From contig CM026397.1 in NCBI GenBank assembly GCA_014843695.1, positions 35,747,586 to 35,811,585 on the forward strand: a stretch of DNA of 64,000 nucleotides, read 5' to 3'. How positions within the stretch are numbered: the first letter of the stretch is position 1; every line of letters begins with the position of its first letter. The stretch comes from Archivesica marissinica (taxonomy: Eukaryota > Mollusca > Bivalvia > Venerida > Vesicomyidae). Below the pieces are notes generated by a model. That model saw nothing but the letters and a program-made list of their open reading frames with translations. It searched no databases and was not told where the DNA came from. Shown piece by piece: positions 55,301-61,300 of the stretch. Made by a program: the position numbers and the translations under genes.

Positions 55301-58300
55301 GTCATTCGTGTGGGAGGAAACTGAAGTGCCCGGAGAAAACCCACCTGTCCGATCTGGCGACCACCGTACCATCTTACATACTTCCCGGTCCGAGGATCGA
55401 ACCCGTGTTTCATGTGATTCGTTTCTATTAATTATAGCTTATAAAATATTGTTTGTTATTGCACACATCTTCAAAAGTATGGAAAGTGCAGACACGTTAA
55501 TGATCGGGTAAAGTAATATAGAGACTCAATTCTTGTAAAAGCTCCAGGAAAGTGGCAAAAGAGTTTGGCCCCTGTAGGACCCAGATACAATTAGTTGACA
55601 TTAAACGATTAAAGAGGAAATATGAGATCATGGAGGACTATGTCAATAACCTATAAATTACACAAACACAACTATACACCATAACTATAAAGATTAAGTC
55701 AAATTGGGTTATCAAACGTGAGAGCCCTCCATTAACAGGTCACCTCCAGGAAGCAGCAAGAATGGCTTTTCCCATCACTGGCTGCTTAAGGGAGGATTTA
55801 CTGATGTGACTGATGTGTATATGTTCTTTTAGACTCGGCGGAAGAATGAAGAAATAAAAATACAAGCCGACGACAGAAAGAAAGAAACTGACAGAAAAAG
55901 ACGAGAAGCTGACGATGACAGAATGAGAGATCAGCAGGAACAAATGGCGAGAGAGAAACGAGACAGGGAACAGGTAACATATGGAGATATATAGAGATAA
56001 GGGAACAGGTAACAAATGGAGATATATAGAGATAAGGGAAAGGGAATAGATATATACAGAGAGAAGAAATGTGAAAAGGTAAACTTATAAAGATATCTAA
56101 ATAAAAGAGTACATGAATTGGTAACAAGTGGAATTATATAGAGATAAGAGAAAGTGAACAGTTAAGCAGATGGAGATATATATAGAGAGATTGGAGAAAG
56201 GTAGGAGGTAACAAATGGAGAGATACATATGGGTAAAGATTAAACCATAACCGACAGAGATGTTGAGAGAGAAAGGGAACGGTTAAACAGATGCAGATAT
56301 ATATAGAGAGATTGGAGAAAGGTAGGAGGTAACACAAATGGAGAGGTACATATGGGTAAAGATTAGACCATAACGAACAGAGATGTTGAGAGAGAAAGGG
56401 AACGGTTAAACAGATGCAGATATATATAGAGAGAAGAGAATGTCAACAGATATAAACGTCTCCGTGGCCTAGTGGTTTATAACGTAAGTGGAGCGAGCGA
56501 GTGAGCGAGAAAAAGGAGAATGTAAACATATGGAGAGAGATAGAACATGTAATCATATGGAGAGAGATAGAACATGTAAACATATGGAGAGAGATAGAAC
56601 ATGTAAACATATGGAGAGAGATAGAACGTGTAAACATATGGAGAGAGAGATAGAGCATGTAAACATATGGAGAGAGATAAAACATGTACACATATGGAGA
56701 GAGAGAGATAGAGATAGAGCATGTAAACATATGGAGAGAGAGAGATAGAACATGTAAACATATGGAGAGAGAGAGAGATATAGAACATGTAAGCATATGG
56801 AGAGAGAAGAGAGGTAAATATGGAGAGTGAGAAAGAGAACAGGTAAGTAAGAGAGAGAAGGGAAAGGAGACTTGTAGGGAAGACATTCAGGTAGCATGTA
56901 TGCCGGTTGAAGAGATCAAGGAGAAAGGAACAGATAAGGAAAGGAAACAAAAGTGAGAGCATTCAATCTGCTGAAAGTTAGAAAAAAGTTCATGTTTAAC
57001 TTTTGTTGTTTACAAACATCCATGTTAGTTAGACAGTAGAACAAATATTGATATCTATGAAAGATTATAGTAGTAATATGCAAATACAGCTTTCATGTAT
57101 ATTATAATGCAGCTTCCAGTGTTATCTGATGTACATTATAGTTTATCATCATATCACATATATTCGCTCTCTGCTGAAAATTATGAAGATTTCCAAATTT
57201 GTCTACTTGCTCTGGTGTTGTTAGGTAAACTGCCCGCCGTCGATATAGCTAGAAATGGTGCTGATGAAGGCGTATAATCCAAACAAACAAACCATCTAGT
57301 GGCTTTGCAGGCCTATGCATCTTCTGAACCTAATGTAGCTTGATGCAAATGAACAAGTGATTTTCAAGCACATGTCAATTTGCACTTCAATAAGTTGATT
57401 GGATGGAAACAATGATAGTCAAACACAAGAGAATAGATAGGGAATTTTATATGGTCACTAGTCAAAACGGGTCTGTTGGTTCAGTTTATTAGCAGAGATT
57501 GTGTTTACACTTTTTCACATAGGAACGCCTCTTGATGCCATTACCCATTGGCGCAACATGGCATCAAATATTTATCTGTGAACTATATGACTCTTAATTG
57601 GCTCCAAGTTTTTCAAATTGGCTCCAGTTTTTTTTCAACTGGTGACAGAAGTGGCGCAGTCAAAAATTCAGACAGAGTGAACCATGGGTATATGGCTGCT
57701 GTATGTACGCAGATACAATAGAATATAAACCCACATCTCGATGAAGTAAAGGTTAATAACGGGCACATTTTCCTGGTTTATTACACATGCTATTTAATTA
57801 TATAAATTGTTGAATTGTGCGAGTTCTATTCCCATGAATAACACACACTCGCGAATAAATATGAAACGGCTCTTGCAAAAACTGCTTAGTTTATCTAAGC
57901 GGTACACACATGGACAAGTGTGCTTCTCCCACAGTTGGCTCTATAAATAAGTTATCATTCTTATTTTTATTATTATTATTATTACATGATTATTGCATGT
58001 TATGATTTACAGAGAGAAACTGCAGCTAATGAGAGAATGAAATCTCCACCTGTACCTGCCATAAAACCCAAGGTAGACCAAATGTCTTGTTGCCACCCCT
58101 CACTGATCACTTGTAATGCTTTCTTTATTTCTCTTGACATTTTAACCTTGCTAATTTAAATAAAACATGTTTATCCAATGAACTAATACAACTTTCTTTA
58201 TTTTATTTTGTTTTTCCAATTTTATTCCCTTTTCAAAATACACACATGTATAATTATATAATGTATATTTACGTACATAAACTAATACAAAAATGAAACC

Positions 58301-61300
58301 TGCAGAAAGTCATATTTAGTTATGCGAAATTACATAAACATAACCAATAACCTATTGCCTTAATGTAGTATAAGCGTGTAACGTGATGGGAAACTCGGGG
58401 ATATTTCTAATAAAACCTATTGCCTTAATGTAGCCTGGGTTCCAGTCTGTCGATTTCACTTTTTAACTTCTGGCAAAATGACAGCCTGAGGAAACTGGAT
58501 TTCCGATTGTAGCGCCATCTACTTACACCATCATTTATGAGGGTGTAGATTTAAAGAACGACAACTCTTCTCTACAAGATACTATCGCTAAATATAGAGA
58601 TGGAATTCTATCAGAAATCGCCGAACAGGCACGATTATACACGATCATATCTGAATATACACGAATACCCCCGTAGCCTCATTTACATCGCAAACATATA
58701 ATTTCCTGTTTCTGTGTTATATCGACGAGATGGCGGATTTTAAGTTTTAAGTTTAAGTGGTAATGGGTCGATTCGGCGTAATTGAAGTAAGGACGACTTA
58801 AATCTTGAGTAAATATGTCAAATCAGACGCACATTGTACTTTTTAAAACTATTTATTGTTCCATTGACCTGTAAACAATGGCGGCCAATTATAAAGTTTT
58901 ATCAACATTGCAGTGCCTCGCTTTTGGCTCAAGTACGTCATTAATTAAGTCACGTGCTAATAGGCCTATTAATAGGATTAATGATAGTCAATAATTACAC
59001 GGACAATCCGTCCAGTTTCCCCAGGCGTTGATAATATCAGAAGCTCAATACGGCCCAATTAATAGTCTCGGTGTTAAAATATATTTATTTCACTGACCAG
59101 ACAAAATATATCGACGCCTTTTCCCAGACTAGCCTTAATGTAGTATCATCACGTATAAAAAGTGTAGATCCAGATGAGCCAGCTCATGACGAGCCGTCTC
59201 ATCAGGATCTGCACTTTTTGCCAGTAATAATTATTACTACTTTTAGATAAAATTATTACGGTAATTTTCTTATTAATTTATTTGTCTAAAAATAGCATGC
59301 ACCAGTCCATGTCAGTTACTTGGGGTTGAATGGGTTAATGTAGTATCATCATGTATCGTGATGGGACACTCGGGGGGGGTATTTCTAATAAAACTTATTG
59401 CCTTACAAAGAAAAAAACAATGCAATTATTCTCACCTATGCATGTAGTAGAAATTGAGTAGTTTTGTTTTGTGTGAATTCATTACTAGTTTCTGTTAGTT
59501 TCTGTTAACCCATTTCTACATGTCTCTTGACACCAAAACCACACATATATTGACGATGTAGTAGCCAAACCAACAGTCATAGTAAAGGCCATAATCTCAT
59601 GCAGTCCCAGTAAGTCCCAGTAAGTCCCAGTACTCTAGAAGAAGAAGTTTTATTTACAAGCAACAATGTAACAAATAATGTAAATACAGGGTTCTTTGTT
59701 TTGGCACATGTTTTGTCAAATATATGGCTTCAAATATTTATTTGTGAACTATATGGCTCTTAGTTGTGGCTCTTAGTTGGCTCCAAGTTTTTTAAATAAT
59801 GTTTTTCAATTGGCAACAGAAGTGGCACAGACAGACATTCAGACATAGGGAACCCTGATATAATATATATATATTGTCCTCTCTATGTGTGTGTGTTTTA
59901 TGTTACTTTATCGTCGCTACCGGTTACCCATATGAGCGACGCCTCCTGTAGAGATTAGTCATTTTAGTTTTTTTGGAGGATAGTGCAATGATACAGACAG
60001 AGACCCATTCCAGAATCTCCTCTGGTTCTTTTACGTGCACGGTGTAAAGCACCAACACGAGACCTCGGATTAAAGTCCCATCTGAAAGACTGTTAATTTT
60101 ATTAGAGTCAGACGGGGGATTGAACCTGCGATCCCTGGATTACCAGTCCAGCGTGTTACCACCGGACTACAGATCTGTCTATCCATCTGTAATGGATACA
60201 CAGAGGACACTATATATATATATTACTAGTTCCCTGAACATATAATGTAAATAATGCAGCATGGCAAAAAGATCGCGAGATCGCATGACTTCTTGTTAAC
60301 ATACATTATTGATATTACATCATGTTATCTCGCCAGGGAGAGACGGAATGAACACCGTAATAATGATGAATGCCTTCTCTAGCATAGAAACAGATGAATT
60401 ATTTATCGCAAATATACATATATTGCATTCTGCTTATGTGGCGCCTCCTGTAGATGTGCATCTACTGGCTGCTAACTAAACGACTATCGTCTGTATAGAA
60501 ATATAGTAGTGTCTTAGCCTAAATCTCTATGTGGGAATGGGTTTAAAGGGCAAATTGTTTGTAGCAGGTTGCATATGGTGGTGTATGTATTTTGTTCTTT
60601 AGCATTTCACATTGTATGCTTAATTTAATACATGTAGTCTAGTAGTCTAGTTAATATGTTTCTTAACCCGTTTAAAAATGTCACTGAATTTTGATGAAAT
60701 GATTAGAAAATCTTTGTTCTAGGTTTATTGTATTATATTGTGTACTGTTGACTCCATGTGATCTGGGATTTCTTTCCTCCTTAACTATTGCATATCTGAC
60801 TAACATGTCACACAATGCATGTTACACAATGCACGTCACACAATGCATGTTACACAAATCATGTCATACAAATCATGTCACACAAGGCACGTTACTCAAT
60901 GCACATCACACAAATCATGTCACACAAATCATGTCGCACAATACACGTCACACAATACATGTCACACAAGTAAACCAAGAGAAGAAAATGTTAACCTTTA
61001 GCATGGTGTAGTTGAAATGTTTGTGATTGTACATGAATTGATATGTGTTTAATATTGTATGTGTTTAATATTGTATGTGTTGTAACACTACTTACAGCAG
61101 TGGCACACGGCCGAACAACACCATTATACCATTCACCACCAGGTAACATGGTAAACAACTAACCCGCATCCATGTAATCCTACACGTGAACAAGTAGATA
61201 ATGATGGTGGTTTTATACATCCATTGTTAGTCATGTAGAAACTTTGGTCCTTTCTTTTATACTACTTCATGTCTGTTTTAGCAATTTCATCAAATCCTAA

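Noticed and set aside
56443..56962. Reverse-strand Leu/Ser/Cys-rich frames resembling membrane segments
   Set aside because: They come from the GA-rich array on the other strand; hydrophobicity is a by-product of CT-rich codons.
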